From positions 1-7,097 of the forward strand of contig MVRP01000204.1 of the NCBI GenBank assembly GCA_002067405.1: DNA of 7,097 bases. Direction: 5' to 3'. Source of the DNA: Syntrophorhabdaceae bacterium PtaU1.Bin034. Its GTDB lineage: Bacteria; Desulfobacterota_G; Syntrophorhabdia; Syntrophorhabdales; WCHB1-27. This document shows positions 6,176-7,097 of the stretch, in pieces. Under the pieces are notes generated by a model. That model had not been told where the DNA came from, made no database searches, and saw nothing but the letters and a program-made list of their open reading frames with translations. Every line of letters starts with the position of its first letter. The stretch's first letter is position 1. Position numbers and translations under genes: made by a program.

Positions 6176-7097
6176 AATATTGAAAGGCAGTGTTATGAGA
6201 CAGGAGCTTCATGCAACAAAAGACTATCTCAGGGCCGTTCTCAACCATGTTCACGACGCAATCCATATCCACGACATGGACGGAAAAATCGTAGACGTTA
6301 ACGACAAGATGCTCGAGATGTATCGGGTCACCCGTGAAGAGGCAATGGACAGCTACATCATTCGCGACTACTCGGCCCCCTGTAATCCTGTGGATCGGTT
6401 GCCTGCCATATGGAAAAAGGTGCTGTCCGGCGAGAACGAGTTCTTTGAGTGGAAGGCAAAGCGGCCGAAGGACGGTTCCGAATTCGATGTAGAGGTCTAT
6501 CTCACCAGGCTGTCCCTGCCCGACGGGGACTTCATTCTGGCGAACGTCCGGGATATTACCGAACGCAAACGGGTGGAACAGGAGCTTCATGCAACAAAGG
6601 ACTATCTGAGAACGGTCTTTAACAATGTCTACGATGCGATCTTTATCCATGATCGCAACGGAAAAGTCATAGACGTTAACGACAAGATGCTCGAGCTGTA
6701 CCGGGTAACCCGCGAAGAAGCAATCCAGCTCTACATTATTCCCGACTATTCGACATCGGACTATACCAAGGACCAGGCATTGGCCAACTGGGCGTTGTCC
6801 AACTGGAAGAAGGTCATGGCCGGTGAGCACCAGTTCTTCGAATGGAAGGCCAGGCGGCCGAAGGACGGGTCCGAATTCGACGTAGAGGTGTTTCTGACCA
6901 AGCTGTCGCTGCCTCAGGGAGATTACATTCTGGCGAATGTGCGGGACATATCCGAGCGCAAACGCATGGAAAGGCTGCTGATCAGGGAAAGGGAAACCTT
7001 CTTTTCCGTGATGAACAACAATCCGCACGGCATTGCCCTTTTTGACACGGAATCAAGATTTGTCTACTTCAATCCTGAATTCTCCAACATAACGGGG
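6147..7097 (+). CDS. Multi-PAS sensor protein, probable histidine kinase, 3' partial (kinase B)
   Basis: The frame is open for 317 codons from ATG 6147 to the window edge with no stop. It holds two near-identical PAS modules, residues 19-144 and 145-275, and the start of a third (from about 276). Each of the first two runs from QELHATKDYL through DVNDKMLE, TREEA, FFEWK and RPKDGSEFDVEV to ANVRDI(T/S)ERKR. The third begins RLLIRERE and continues FFSVM and NNPHGIA. This order matches kinase A closely, so a GAF and HisKA_3/HATPase end is expected beyond the window but not seen. The protein appears cytosolic, with no membrane segment. The start is uncertain: only a G-rich run precedes ATG 6147, ATG 6195 is an alternative, and the frame is open back to 6048 without an ATG but with GTG 6075. 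It has its own promoter candidate and is separated from the dehydrogenase by a terminator. Confidence 0.85.
   Translation, partial: MAEKPEIVHEILKGSVMRQELHATKDYLRAVLNHVHDAIHIHDMDGKIVDVNDKMLEMYRVTREEAMDSYIIRDYSAPCNPVDRLPAIWKKVLSGENEFFEWKAKRPKDGSEFDVEVYLTRLSLPDGDFILANVRDITERKRVEQELHATKDYLRTVFNNVYDAIFIHDRNGKVIDVNDKMLELYRVTREEAIQLYIIPDYSTSDYTKDQALANWALSNWKKVMAGEHQFFEWKARRPKDGSEFDVEVFLTKLSLPQGDYILANVRDISERKRMERLLIRERETFFSVMNNNPHGIALFDTESRFVYFNPEFSNITG
6201..6971 (+). repeat. Tandem duplication of a PAS-module coding unit in kinase B
   Basis: Unit 1 is 6201-6578 (126 codons) and unit 2 is 6579-6971 (131 codons). CAGGAGCTTCATGCAACAAA is identical at 6201-6220 and 6579-6598. A 24-base block encoding DVNDKMLE is identical at 6294-6317 and 6672-6695. 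The blocks encoding RPKDGSEFDVEV are nearly identical. The loops between the shared blocks have diverged more. Confidence 0.85.
6777..6806 (+). repeat. 15-base tandem duplication inside the second PAS module
   Basis: GCATTGGCCAACTGG (6777-6791) is followed directly by GCGTTGTCCAACTGG (6792-6806), 13 of 15 bases the same, encoding ALANW then ALSNW. The extra 5 codons account exactly for the difference between the 131- and 126-codon PAS units. Confidence 0.8.

Noticed and set aside
6093..7028. A 311-codon open frame on the - strand opposite kinase B
   Set aside because: Its internal peptide repeats only mirror the tandem PAS modules on the + strand, which carry clear PAS signatures. No independent signal supports it.

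Overview
The window is a moderately GC-rich bacterial segment in which every supported gene lies on the + strand. Its style suggests an anaerobic deltaproteobacterial (Desulfobacterota-like, perhaps syntrophic) genome: large cytosolic multi-PAS histidine kinases, NarL-type regulators, and a small transporter/dehydrogenase operon. That assignment is inferred from gene content and has low confidence. No tRNA, rRNA, CRISPR array or insertion sequence was seen.

Layout. Bases 1-2463 are the 3' part of a multi-PAS/GAF histidine kinase (kinase A), cut by the left window edge. Its end overlaps the start of a NarL/FixJ-type response regulator (2432-3088), so the two form a translationally coupled two-component pair. 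A gap of 335 bases (3089-3423) follows, with palindromic sequence and a weak promoter candidate at its right end. Next is a two-gene operon: a 12-helix MFS transporter (3424-4665) and, 19 bases later, a zinc-dependent NAD-type alcohol dehydrogenase (4685-5797). The operon closes with a strong intrinsic terminator (5831-5865). A leader region of about 280 bases (5866-6146) carries a good sigma-70-like promoter, an inverted repeat and two 8-base homopolymers. It precedes a second multi-PAS protein (kinase B, 6147 to the window end), cut by the right edge. Kinase B runs off the window without a stop, so it is visible only by reading its frame to the end.

How the parts may work together. Kinases A and B are paralogues built from the same PAS module of about 125 residues, and the window starts and ends inside equivalent modules. 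They flank a transporter and a dehydrogenase, which fits ligand- or redox-sensing control of uptake and oxidation (or reduction) of a small alcohol or aldehyde; the substrate cannot be read from sequence. Upstream of both the MFS-ADH operon and kinase B lies the same pair of short motifs (GTSACGG followed by AGGCCTA), ending 24 and 23 bases before the respective -35 candidates. This hints at a shared activator site, possibly for the encoded regulator.

The most notable points are that shared promoter architecture, the A8 and G8 tracts in the kinase B leader that could switch its N-terminus in or out of frame, and the recent-looking tandem duplication of PAS modules, including an internal 15-base duplication.
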